Below, in pieces: positions 1 through 5,370 of a stretch of DNA of 6,711 bases. Source of the DNA: Chloroflexota bacterium (GTDB taxonomy: Bacteria; Chloroflexota; Anaerolineae; 4572-78; J111); NCBI GenBank assembly GCA_003694775.1, contig RFJV01000495.1:1-6711 (forward strand), in the 5' to 3' direction. The stretch's first letter is position 1. Every line of letters begins with the position of its first letter. Made by a program: the position numbers and the translations under genes. Below the pieces are notes generated by a model that worked only from the letters and a program-made list of their open reading frames with translations, was not told the origin of the DNA and did no database searches.

Positions 1-36
1 ACGATTGACGATTGGTGATTTGCGATTGGCGATTTA
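1..36. repeat. Degenerate heptamer tandem repeat (RYGATTK)
   Basis: Five consecutive 7-bp units read acgattg, acgattg, gtgattt, gcgattg and gcgattt, followed by a decayed unit starting acgac. The array is cut by the left window edge, so its full length is unknown. Its last units overlap the stop codon (34-36, TAA on the minus strand) of the neighbouring glycosyltransferase-like gene. It does not resemble a CRISPR, because there are no spacers and the period is 7 bp. It is probably a slippage-type intergenic repeat. Confidence 0.75.
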
Positions 37-660
37 CGACACAGTCCCCGCAGGGGGTTGACGGTTGATGGCTGTCCCGCCGAACAGCAGGCGCAGGCCG
101 GGCAGAACACCGGGCCACGGCATGGTAACGGCCTGGGGCAGGTACAGGGTTGGGCCGGCCTGTTCCAGCCGGCGCGTGAATTCAACATCAAAGGCGCGGG
201 GCCGGGGATTGAAGCCGCCCAGGTGGGCAAAAATTTCCCGGCGCACAAACAAACCGCTTTCCAGCCCGTACCGTCCTCTGTACCGGTTCCATTTTACAAG
301 CCGGGTGGTCATTCTGGCAAAAAACGGCTCCGGTGAAAAATGGAGATGGAAACTGCCGCCGACCGTCTGGGGCAGGAGGCGGAAGTTCTGGGCAATGGCA
401 GAAAAAGCAGAGCCGGGCAACTGCAGGCCGGGCGGTAGAAACAGCAGAACATCCCCGCGAGCCGCGAGGGCGGCGGCGTTGAGCTGTTCCGCTGGCGAAA
501 CAGCCGTGGTCTGCACCGGTACAACCGCCGCCGGCAGGTCGGGCAGACCCGGCGGATTGATGGCGACCATCTCCCATTCGCCGCTCTGCCGGGACAGATG
601 TGCCGCGGCCGCGGCTATCGCGGCCCCGTCGACCGGCGGCAGGACCACCGAAATCAGCAT
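34..660 (-). CDS. Degenerate family 2 glycosyltransferase-like protein (GT-A fold), 208 aa
   Basis: This is probably a GT-A glycosyltransferase-like protein of the short GT2 group (TIGR04283 type), or a pseudoenzyme derived from it. Residues 1-8 (MLISVVLP) match the first beta strand of GT2 enzymes. Residues 60-75 (LNAAALAARGDVLLFL) match the family's MNxGAxxAxGDxLLFL block. GGSFHLHF (101-108), GLFVRREIFAHLGGF (136-150) and DVEFTRRLEQAG (158-169) match its later blocks. The usual HADT/DxD metal site after LLFL is LPPG here (75-78), and the usual DGGSxDG donor motif is replaced by INPPG (34-38). The protein also ends early: the usual RRW-containing C-terminal part is missing and the stop falls inside a heptamer repeat. 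The start at 660 is chosen because GGAG lies 9 nt upstream and the GT2 fold begins there; an upstream in-frame extension to 810 would overlap the FHA gene. It is the last gene of the FHA operon, 14 nt after the FhaB-like stop. Confidence 0.7.
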   Translation of the reverse strand: MLISVVLPPVDGAAIAAAAAHLSRQSGEWEMVAINPPGLPDLPAAVVPVQTTAVSPAEQLNAAALAARGDVLLFLPPGLQLPGSAFSAIAQNFRLLPQTVGGSFHLHFSPEPFFARMTTRLVKWNRYRGRYGLESGLFVRREIFAHLGGFNPRPRAFDVEFTRRLEQAGPTLYLPQAVTMPWPGVLPGLRLLFGGTAINRQPPAGTVS

Positions 661-669
661 TACGCTTGT

Positions 670-673
670 CTCC
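670..673 (-). promoter_or_regulatory. Shine-Dalgarno site deciding the start of the GT2-like gene
   Basis: The minus strand reads GGAG here, 9 nt before the ATG at 660-658. It supports that internal start over the longer in-frame extension reaching 810, which would overlap the FHA gene by 136 nt. Confidence 0.6.
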
Positions 674-674
674 G

Positions 675-1112
675 TTACGAAGATACCTCGACCAGCCTCA
701 GCCGCACCTCGCCAATACCGATAACGTCGCCCGGTTCCAACGGGGTGGGCCGGGAAATCGGCAGGTCGTTCAGCAAAACGCCGTTGCGGCTCCCCAGGTC
801 TTCTACCCACCAGGTTCCCCGGCGGAACTCCAGCCGGGCATGCCGGGCAGACACCGAAGGCCGGTTCAAGACGATGGTATTGTCTGGGCCGCGGCCAATC
901 AGGGTGACCGGCAACAGCGGAAACTCACCGTTGGGCTGGTCTTCCGCGGGGCGGCTGACCACCCGGAGGCAGAAGCGGGGCGGCTGTTCGGCGGAAAAAC
1001 CGGCAGTCTGCCGCAGGTCACGCCAGATGATGTAGAATGCCGTCCCCAGAAAGGTATAGAGCAGGCCTGCCGCGGCAAGCCGCAAGCCAAACAGAATCCA
1101 TTCCAGGCTCAT
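675..1112 (-). CDS. FhaB-like membrane-anchored FHA domain protein, 145 aa
   Basis: This is a phosphothreonine-binding adaptor tethered to the membrane. Residues 5-30 (WILFGLRLAAAGLLYTFLGT and onward) form one hydrophobic helix followed by positive residues (RDLR), which predicts a cytosolic C-terminal domain. After a linker of about 35 residues an FHA domain runs from about 68 to 143. It carries every hallmark: G73-R74, S88-x-x-H91, N110-G111 and the closing PGDVIGIG segment (128-134). The N-terminal helix plus C-terminal FHA layout, the size, and the position directly after an FhaA-like gene match actinobacterial FhaB (FipA), which binds phosphorylated partners of PknA/PknB signalling in cell growth and division. 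The exact partner here is unknown. It lies 28 nt after the FhaA-like stop and 14 nt before the GT2-like start. No clear Shine-Dalgarno site precedes its ATG, so translation may depend on coupling or re-initiation. Confidence 0.87.
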   Translation of the reverse strand: MSLEWILFGLRLAAAGLLYTFLGTAFYIIWRDLRQTAGFSAEQPPRFCLRVVSRPAEDQPNGEFPLLPVTLIGRGPDNTIVLNRPSVSARHARLEFRRGTWWVEDLGSRNGVLLNDLPISRPTPLEPGDVIGIGEVRLRLVEVSS

Positions 1113-1140
1113 CGCCGGTTTATCGGGGGATGGTGAGCCG

Positions 1141-1536
1141 TCAATTGACCACCACCCGCAGAGTAGTTTGTCCCAATTGAAACTGCGTGCCTGCGGCCAG
1201 CGGGACCGGTGGCCCGGCAGAAGCAGTCAGCAGATGCAGGTAGTACCGTCCGTCTCGCCAGCGCAGTTGGGCATGGTGCCGGGATACTGCCGGGTCGCCC
1301 AGGATGATGTCATTATCCGGGCCGCGGCCAATGGTGACCACCGGCCCGGCGAGGGAGATTTGCCGGTTGTTCAGTTCCAGCCGCCACTGCCGCCCGGCTG
1401 GTCGCGGCACGGCGACCAGCTCCCGCGTTTCTTCCGGCGGCGAGGATTTTTTGCCGGAGGCAGGCCGGAACAGCCGGTGAAATGCACCCTCAATCAGATA
1501 TTCGGCCAGACGCTCCAGCCGGTCCAGGGTATTCAT
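1141..1536 (-). CDS. Shortened FhaA-like FHA domain protein, 131 aa
   Basis: This is a small cytosolic FHA protein, probably a phosphothreonine-reading adaptor. Residues 4-24 (LDRLERLAEYLIEGAFHRLF) resemble the first helix of the FhaA N-terminal domain (DUF3662). That domain normally runs about 100 residues, but here a charged, Pro-rich linker (25-48) follows at once. The FHA domain spans about 50-130: WRLELNNRQISL, then IGRGPDNDIIL (G70-R71), then VSRHHAQL (S85-x-x-H88). The second half of the domain is unusual. The segment that normally carries D-x-x-S-x-NGT-x-VNG reads LLTASAGPPVPLAAGTQFQL, with no NG motif, so binding specificity may be altered. The next gene is FhaB-like, the same order as Rv0020c-Rv0019c in Mycobacterium. 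A perfect TATAAT lies 7 nt upstream of the ATG, so the message is probably leaderless. Domain identity is firm; the FhaA relationship is an inference from the first helix and gene order. Confidence 0.85.
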   Translation of the reverse strand: MNTLDRLERLAEYLIEGAFHRLFRPASGKKSSPPEETRELVAVPRPAGRQWRLELNNRQISLAGPVVTIGRGPDNDIILGDPAVSRHHAQLRWRDGRYYLHLLTASAGPPVPLAAGTQFQLGQTTLRVVVN

Positions 1537-1543
1537 AAGCGAT

Positions 1544-1549
1544 ATTATA
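1544..1549 (-). promoter_or_regulatory. Consensus -10 box for the fhaA-like/fhaB-like/GT operon, predicted leaderless
   Basis: The minus strand reads TATAAT exactly, preceded by TG. Only 7 nt (atcgctt) separate it from the ATG at 1536-1534, so transcription would start at or within 1-2 nt of the start codon. The best -35 at a 17-nt spacing is a poor match (TTTCTA). There is no room for a Shine-Dalgarno site in such a transcript. Confidence 0.6.
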
Positions 1550-1604
1550 CATCGGGTCGGGGTTTTTAGAAAGAGGATGGGGACGGGAGAAGGATGGACG
1601 AAAA

Positions 1605-1628
1605 TACGAATTTACGAATTTGCGAATA
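1605..1628. repeat. TACGAATT-type 8-bp tandem repeat (3 units)
   Basis: Three contiguous 8-mers read tacgaatt, tacgaatt and tgcgaata. They lie in the 151-nt spacer between the ASKHA gene and the FhaA-like gene. Together with the oppositely oriented array at 1648-1678 they give extended inverted complementarity, for example atggacgaa at 1594-1602 against ttcgtccat at 1657-1665. Confidence 0.75.
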
Positions 1629-1647
1629 GACGGCACCGTAGAGCTTC

Positions 1648-1678
1648 CATCGTTCATTCGTCCATTCGTCCATTCGTT
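1648..1678. repeat. CATTCGTC 8-bp tandem repeat (about 4 units)
   Basis: Units read catcgtt (7 bp), cattcgtc, cattcgtc and cattcgtt. The reverse complement unit is GACGAATG, so it carries the same CGAA core as the array at 1605-1628 but in the opposite orientation. It begins 9 nt past the stop codon of the ASKHA gene (on the minus strand). No U-rich intrinsic terminator is visible there, and the paired arrays are the only strong potential structure in the 3' flank. Confidence 0.75.
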
Positions 1679-1687
1679 TCTTTGAGA

Positions 1688-3724
1688 CTACGAGACTCTG
1701 GCGCGCCGGCGGCGGGATTTGCGCCGGGCCTGGCGGCGGTTTTCGGCCTGGGCGGCGATGGTCTCCCGGTCGGGGATGAGACCCTGAAGATGGGGGAAGG
1801 GGTCGGTGTTGTGGGGCAGGCCCAGCGCATCGACAAAGCGGGCCTGGAAATCCGGCTCCACCGCGGTTTCCACGTAGTCAATCCAGCGGGCAATTTCCCG
1901 CGCCCGCTGGCGTCGTTCCCGGCTGAGCAGGCAGAGCACCGCGCCGTCACCGGCCGCGTTGCCCACCGCGTACACCTGGTCCAGGTCGCAGTCGGGAAAG
2001 AGGCCCATCATCATAGCCCGCTGTTTATCGATATGTGCCCCAAAGCCGCCAGCCAGCAGAACCCGGTCTACTTTGTCTACCCCGCGGCGTTCCATCAGCA
2101 GTTTGGCTCCGGTGTACAGGGCGCTCTTGGCAAACTGAATGGCCCGGATATCCTGCTGAGTAACCACAATCTCCCGGCCCGTGGAGGTCTGGCTGGCCGT
2201 AGCGACCACAAATTCGCCTACCCGCTCCCCGGCCCGGAAGTTGGGCGACGGGTTGGGGGTAATGAACTTGCCGCTGGCGTCGATGATGCCCGCGGCGAAC
2301 AGCTCGGCGATGAGGTCAATCATGCCGGAGCCGCAGATGCCCGCGGCCTGAATCTCCTCATCCGGCATTTCATCGCTCCAGCGCGGCTCGCCGATAACCC
2401 GGAAGCGCGGCCTGAGCGTCTCCCGGTCGATGCGCACCTGCTCGATGGCGCCCGGCGCGGCCCGCATGCCGTGGGTAATTTCACCGCCTTCAAATGCCGG
2501 GCCGGTAGGGCTGGAGGCCGAAAGCAGGTGCTCCCGATTGCCCACCAGAATCTCGGCATTGGTGCCGATGTCTACCACCAGCACAATATCCTCCTGCACG
2601 TGCGGAGACTCGGCAATGACCACCCCCATATTGTCTGCCCCAACGTGCCCGGCCTCTGCAGGCAGGATGTGCACATTGGCTCCCGGATGCACCCGGATGC
2701 CCAGGTCGCGGGCCTTCACGTCGATGGCATCGTGGGTAGCCAGGGCAAAGGGCGCACCGCCCAGCTCTACCGGGTCGATGCCCAGCACCAGGGCCATCAT
2801 CACCGTATTGCCGACCAGCACCAGTTCGGTGACATCTTCCGGATGCAGGTGCGCGGCCCGCGTCGCCCGCTTGACCAGCGTGGACAGGGCGTCAATAATG
2901 GCCGCGTGCATTTTGTCTACGCCGTCCGGGTTCATCATACCGTAGCTGATGCGGCTCATCAGGTCTTCGCCGTAGGTGGTCTGAGGGTTCATCATAGCCT
3001 CGGTTGCCAGAATCTGCCCGCTGTGCAGGTCAACCAGATGGCCGGCCACGGTGGTAGTGCCGACATCCACGGCAAAGCCGTACGCGCCCTCCTGGTAGCC
3101 GGGCTGAAGCCGGATGACCTCCTGCCCGTTCCAGACCGTCACCGTGACCTCCCATTTGCCGGCCCGCAGAATTTTCTGCAGGTCGCGCAGGGCATAGTAG
3201 TCAATCCGCAGATTGTCCAGCCCGTGCGTGTCGCGCAAAGCGGCCTGAAGACGCTCCCAATCGCCGCGGTTGTCGCCCAGCTCCGCCGCCTGCACCCGGA
3301 CAAAGTACTGCCGGATGGCCGGGTCCAGCTCAATTTCGCGCACCGTGGCGCTCTTGCGGACAATCTGCTTGCGGGCCTGGCTTTCCTCCGGCACGTTGAC
3401 CACCAGGTCGCCCAGCACGCAGGCCGCACAGCTCAGGCGGTAGTCGCCGGGGTCCCGCTTGCGCTTCTCCCAGTAATGGCGCTCATCGCCGCCGGGGGGG
3501 CTGATATGCTCCGGGCTGGAGGTTATGCCGTACTTGGAGAAATCGCCATAATCGGCAACGACCTTGCACTTGCCGCAGGTCTGCTGGCCGCCGCAAATAC
3601 TTTCTATTTCGACCCCCAACTGCCGGGCCGCGTCCAGCAAGGTAATGCCTTCGGGCACGTATCCCTGCCGTCCGGAGGGCTGGAACACCACAAGATGCTG
3701 TTTTTTAGAACCGTCTGAGGTCAC
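1688..3724 (-). CDS. [2Fe-2S] ferredoxin-ASKHA protein, RACo/DUF4445 family, 678 aa
   Basis: This is a large cytosolic redox ATPase of the COG3894 group. Characterised relatives (RACo) reductively activate corrinoid proteins by coupling ATP use to electron transfer. An N-terminal ferredoxin domain (about 10-115) has CGGQQTCGKC, giving C44, C50 and C53, with C99 as fourth ligand and an extra C102. A middle region follows. The ASKHA ATPase begins at FAVDVGTTTVAGHLVDL (217-233) and carries VVDIGTNAEI (384-393), AGICGSGMID (461-470) and LLAGGFGAHIDK (556-567). The C-terminus is Arg-rich (RRQARRKSRRRRARVS). The start is GTG at 3724, with GGAG 8 nt upstream and the ferredoxin strand soon after; a TTG at 3790 would instead run the protein through the leader hairpins. 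The stop (TAG, 1690-1688) lies within a GAGACT direct repeat. No corrinoid protein or methyltransferase is inside the window, so the partner is unknown. The family call is firm and the substrate is an inference. Confidence 0.9.
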   Translation of the reverse strand: MTSDGSKKQHLVVFQPSGRQGYVPEGITLLDAARQLGVEIESICGGQQTCGKCKVVADYGDFSKYGITSSPEHISPPGGDERHYWEKRKRDPGDYRLSCAACVLGDLVVNVPEESQARKQIVRKSATVREIELDPAIRQYFVRVQAAELGDNRGDWERLQAALRDTHGLDNLRIDYYALRDLQKILRAGKWEVTVTVWNGQEVIRLQPGYQEGAYGFAVDVGTTTVAGHLVDLHSGQILATEAMMNPQTTYGEDLMSRISYGMMNPDGVDKMHAAIIDALSTLVKRATRAAHLHPEDVTELVLVGNTVMMALVLGIDPVELGGAPFALATHDAIDVKARDLGIRVHPGANVHILPAEAGHVGADNMGVVIAESPHVQEDIVLVVDIGTNAEILVGNREHLLSASSPTGPAFEGGEITHGMRAAPGAIEQVRIDRETLRPRFRVIGEPRWSDEMPDEEIQAAGICGSGMIDLIAELFAAGIIDASGKFITPNPSPNFRAGERVGEFVVATASQTSTGREIVVTQQDIRAIQFAKSALYTGAKLLMERRGVDKVDRVLLAGGFGAHIDKQRAMMMGLFPDCDLDQVYAVGNAAGDGAVLCLLSRERRQRAREIARWIDYVETAVEPDFQARFVDALGLPHNTDPFPHLQGLIPDRETIAAQAENRRQARRKSRRRRARVS

Positions 3725-3732
3725 AGGTGAAG

Positions 3733-3736
3733 CTCC
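3733..3736 (-). promoter_or_regulatory. Shine-Dalgarno site supporting the GTG start of the ASKHA gene
   Basis: GGAG on the minus strand lies 8 nt before the GTG at 3724-3722. It favours this start over a TTG at 3790 in the same frame. Confidence 0.55.
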
Positions 3737-3738
3737 GA

Positions 3739-3801
3739 GGAAAATTTTTCCGGCCTGCTGTCGGTCAGCAAGAAGCACGAGACCCACCAAAGGTGGGCCT
3801 C
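3739..3801 (-). promoter_or_regulatory. Structured 5' leader of the ASKHA gene (three inverted repeats)
   Basis: Between the -10 box (3820-3825) and the GTG start the minus-strand RNA can form three consecutive hairpins. The first is a 10-bp stem at 3801-3779 (GAGGCCCACC, loop UUU, GGUGGGUCUC, with one G-U pair). The second is TGCTG/CAGCA at 3770-3756 with a 5-nt loop. The third is GGAAAA/TTTTCC at 3751-3739 with a 1-nt centre, ending 2 nt before the GGAG. I recognise no known riboswitch class. The third element abuts the ribosome site and could regulate its access. The structures are seen directly; a regulatory role is inferred. Confidence 0.4.
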
Positions 3802-3819
3802 TCTGCCGGATAGAACATT

Positions 3820-3825
3820 ATTATA
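3820..3825 (-). promoter_or_regulatory. Consensus -10 box for the ASKHA gene
   Basis: The minus strand reads TATAAT. It predicts a transcript start near 3812-3814 and a leader of about 90 nt. Upstream lie two T-tracts (7 T, GA, 6 T on the minus strand, at 3837-3851) that could act as an AT-rich upstream element. The nearest -35-like sequence, TTGATT, has a short 15-nt spacer. Confidence 0.5.
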
Positions 3826-3860
3826 GCGGATTTCATAAAAAATCAAAAAAAGCGGGCGGC

Positions 3861-3926
3861 AGGGGCGGGTCCAAGACCCGCCCTCGGCCTTCGTGGACGG
3901 CCAGAACAGACACGGAGTCTGCCCCT
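3861..3926. repeat. 66-bp palindromic miniature repeat (REP/MITE-like)
   Basis: The element is bounded by inverted ends AGGGGC (3861-3866) and GCCCCT (3921-3926). It contains a perfect 9-bp hairpin, gggcgggtc/gacccgccc with loop CAA (3863-3883). A weaker ggcc/ggcc pairing follows (3886-3902), then a 5-bp hairpin cagac/gtctg (3907-3921). It sits between the divergent promoters and encodes nothing. The architecture is typical of dispersed intergenic palindromes. No second copy is inside the window, so dispersal is inferred. Confidence 0.5.
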
Positions 3927-3983
3927 ACACCAAAATCCGAACACACCCGTTCACCCATATCTTTCGCCCCTGCCCGCATTCTG

Positions 3984-3992
3984 TGCTATACT
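3984..3992 (+). promoter_or_regulatory. Extended -10 promoter for trmFO-histidine kinase
   Basis: TGCTATACT is an extended -10 (TGnTATAmT) with 5 of 6 matches in the hexamer. Transcription would start near A3998, giving a leader of about 32 nt before the ATG at 4030. No good -35 is visible at 16-18 nt, which is common for extended -10 promoters. The leader has no clear Shine-Dalgarno sequence. Confidence 0.5.
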
Positions 3993-4029
3993 ACCCCATC
4001 ATCAAAACCCAACGATTTTCGCCAAGACC

Positions 4030-5370
4030 ATGCCAAACCCTACCGAACTGACTATCATTGGCGGCGGACTGGCCGGCTGTGAAGCGGCCTGGCAGGCCGC
4101 CCAGCGGGGCATATCAGTCTCGCTATACGAAATGCGGCCGGTCAAGCAAACCCCGGCCCACGTTTCCGACCGCCTGGCCGAACTGGTCTGCAGTAATTCC
4201 CTGGGCAGTGACCTGCCCGACCGCGCCCCCGGCCTGCTCAAGGCCGAACTGCGCCGCCTGGGGTCGCTCATTATGCAGGCCGCGGAACAGGCCGCGGTCC
4301 CTGCCGGCGGCGCGCTGGCCGTAGACCGGGAAAAATTTGCCGCCGAAGTTACCCGCCGGATTGAAAGCCACCCCCTCATCCGGGTGATTCGCCAGGAAGC
4401 AACCACCATCCCCGACACGCCGACCATCATCGCCAGCGGCCCCCTCACCTCCGACGCGCTGGCAAAGGAAATTGCCGCCCTGTCGGGGGCGGAGTACCTG
4501 TACTTTTACGATGCCGTCGCCCCCATCGTCGAAGCCGACTCCATCAACATGGAGATTGCCTTCCGGGCCAGCCGCTACGGCCGCGGGGAGCAGGACGAAG
4601 GAGACTACATCAACTGCCCCCTCAACGAAGAAGAATACCGGGCCTTTGTCCAGGCCCTGCGCGAAGCCGAGCAAATCGAGCTGAAGCAGTTTGAACAGGA
4701 AGACGAACATTTCTTTGAAATGTGCCTGCCGGTGGAAGAACTGGCCCGCCGCGGAGACAACGCCCTGGCCTTTGGCCCTATGCGCCCCGTTGGCCTGACC
4801 GACCCGCGCACCGGACGCCGCCCTTACGCCGTTGTCCAGCTCCGGCAAGACAATCTGGCCGGAACGTTGTATAATATGGTAGGCTTTCAAACCAATCTCA
4901 AATGGGGCGAACAGCGCCGGGTCTTCCGCATGATTCCCGGTCTGGAAAATGCCGAATTCCTGCGCTACGGGATGATGCACCGCAACACCTTCATCAACTC
5001 GCCGACCCTCCTGCACCCAACCCTGCAGTGGCGCACCCGCCCCGACCTGTTCTTTGCCGGACAAATCACCGGCGTGGAGGGCTACGTGGGCAACGCGGCC
5101 ACCGGTCTGCTGGCCGGGCTTAACGCCGCCCGGCTGATGCGCGGCGCGTTGCCCATTACCATGCCGCCGACCACCATGCTCGGCGCGCTGTGTCACTATA
5201 TCACCCACGCCGACCCGAAAGACTTTCAGCCAATGAAGGCCAATTTTGGTATCCTGCCGCCGCTCAGCCGGCCAATCCGCAACAAGCGACAGCGCTACCA
5301 GGCCTACGTGGCCCGCGCCCTGCACGACCTGGAAACACTGATGAACCGGGAGGGAATTCACCAGGAATGA
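4030..5370 (+). CDS. trmFO: Methylenetetrahydrofolate--tRNA-(uracil-5-)-methyltransferase TrmFO, 446 aa
   Basis: TrmFO makes 5-methyluridine at position 54 of the tRNA T-loop, using 5,10-methylene-THF as carbon donor and FAD as reductant; it acts in the cytosol. The N-terminal Rossmann FAD motif is [20 protein letters not shown] (8-27), followed by the acidic end of strand 2 in LYEMRP (32-37). The conserved ELVCSNSL block (51-58) carries C54. [15 protein letters not shown] (228-242) carries C232, at the place of the catalytic cysteine (C226 in the Bacillus subtilis enzyme). GPMRPVGL (249-256), [13 protein letters not shown] (283-295) and the C-terminal FAD segment [20 protein letters not shown] (344-363) complete the signature. 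The length is normal for the family (about 435-470). The last segment reads GYVGNAATG where I recall GYVESAAxG in many homologues. The ATG lacks a good ribosome site but is the family start. Its stop overlaps the start of the histidine kinase gene (ATGA), so the two are co-transcribed and probably translationally coupled. Confidence 0.96.
   Translation: MPNPTELTIIGGGLAGCEAAWQAAQRGISVSLYEMRPVKQTPAHVSDRLAELVCSNSLGSDLPDRAPGLLKAELRRLGSLIMQAAEQAAVPAGGALAVDREKFAAEVTRRIESHPLIRVIRQEATTIPDTPTIIASGPLTSDALAKEIAALSGAEYLYFYDAVAPIVEADSINMEIAFRASRYGRGEQDEGDYINCPLNEEEYRAFVQALREAEQIELKQFEQEDEHFFEMCLPVEELARRGDNALAFGPMRPVGLTDPRTGRRPYAVVQLRQDNLAGTLYNMVGFQTNLKWGEQRRVFRMIPGLENAEFLRYGMMHRNTFINSPTLLHPTLQWRTRPDLFFAGQITGVEGYVGNAATGLLAGLNAARLMRGALPITMPPTTMLGALCHYITHADPKDFQPMKANFGILPPLSRPIRNKRQRYQAYVARALHDLETLMNREGIHQE

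Noticed and set aside
46..56. CCCC-GCA-GGGG hairpin as terminator of the GT2-like gene
   Set aside because: It is only a 4-bp stem, lies inside the coding region before the stop, and has no U-tract after it.
661..810. 50-residue N-terminal extension of the GT2-like protein
   Set aside because: It overlaps the FHA coding region. The GT2 fold begins at MLISVVLP, and a GGAG site precedes that ATG.
1594..1678. CRISPR-like array
   Set aside because: The units are 8 bp, contiguous and without spacers.
1577..3718. 713-codon open frame on the plus strand opposite the ASKHA gene
   Set aside because: It mirrors the GC-rich codon structure of the real gene, has no recognisable domains, and its translation is rich in His/Gly/Val/Gln, as is typical of antisense frames. 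The minus strand carries the clear RACo motifs.
3725..3790. TTG start of the ASKHA protein at 3790
   Set aside because: It would translate through the leader hairpins and adds 22 residues without family similarity. The GTG at 3724 has a ribosome site at 8 nt.
3779..3801. T-box or other known riboswitch in the ASKHA leader
   Set aside because: The GGTGGG segment only superficially resembles a T-box antiterminator. The leader is too short, with no Stem I or specifier loop and no terminator.
3854..3883. Intrinsic terminator on the minus strand (GC-rich stem followed by T7)
   Set aside because: The T-run is separated from the best stem by 11 nt, there is no gene upstream on that strand to terminate, and the T-tracts sit just upstream of the ASKHA -10 box. 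It is better explained as the palindromic repeat plus an AT-rich promoter element.
4123..5361. 412-codon open frame on the minus strand opposite trmFO
   Set aside because: It is an antisense shadow with no domain, and the plus strand encodes an unmistakable TrmFO.
5190..5366. N-terminal 59-residue extension of the histidine kinase
   Set aside because: It lies wholly inside trmFO, is Pro/Arg/Gly-rich as out-of-frame translation would be, and the ATGA overlap at 5367 gives a better start.
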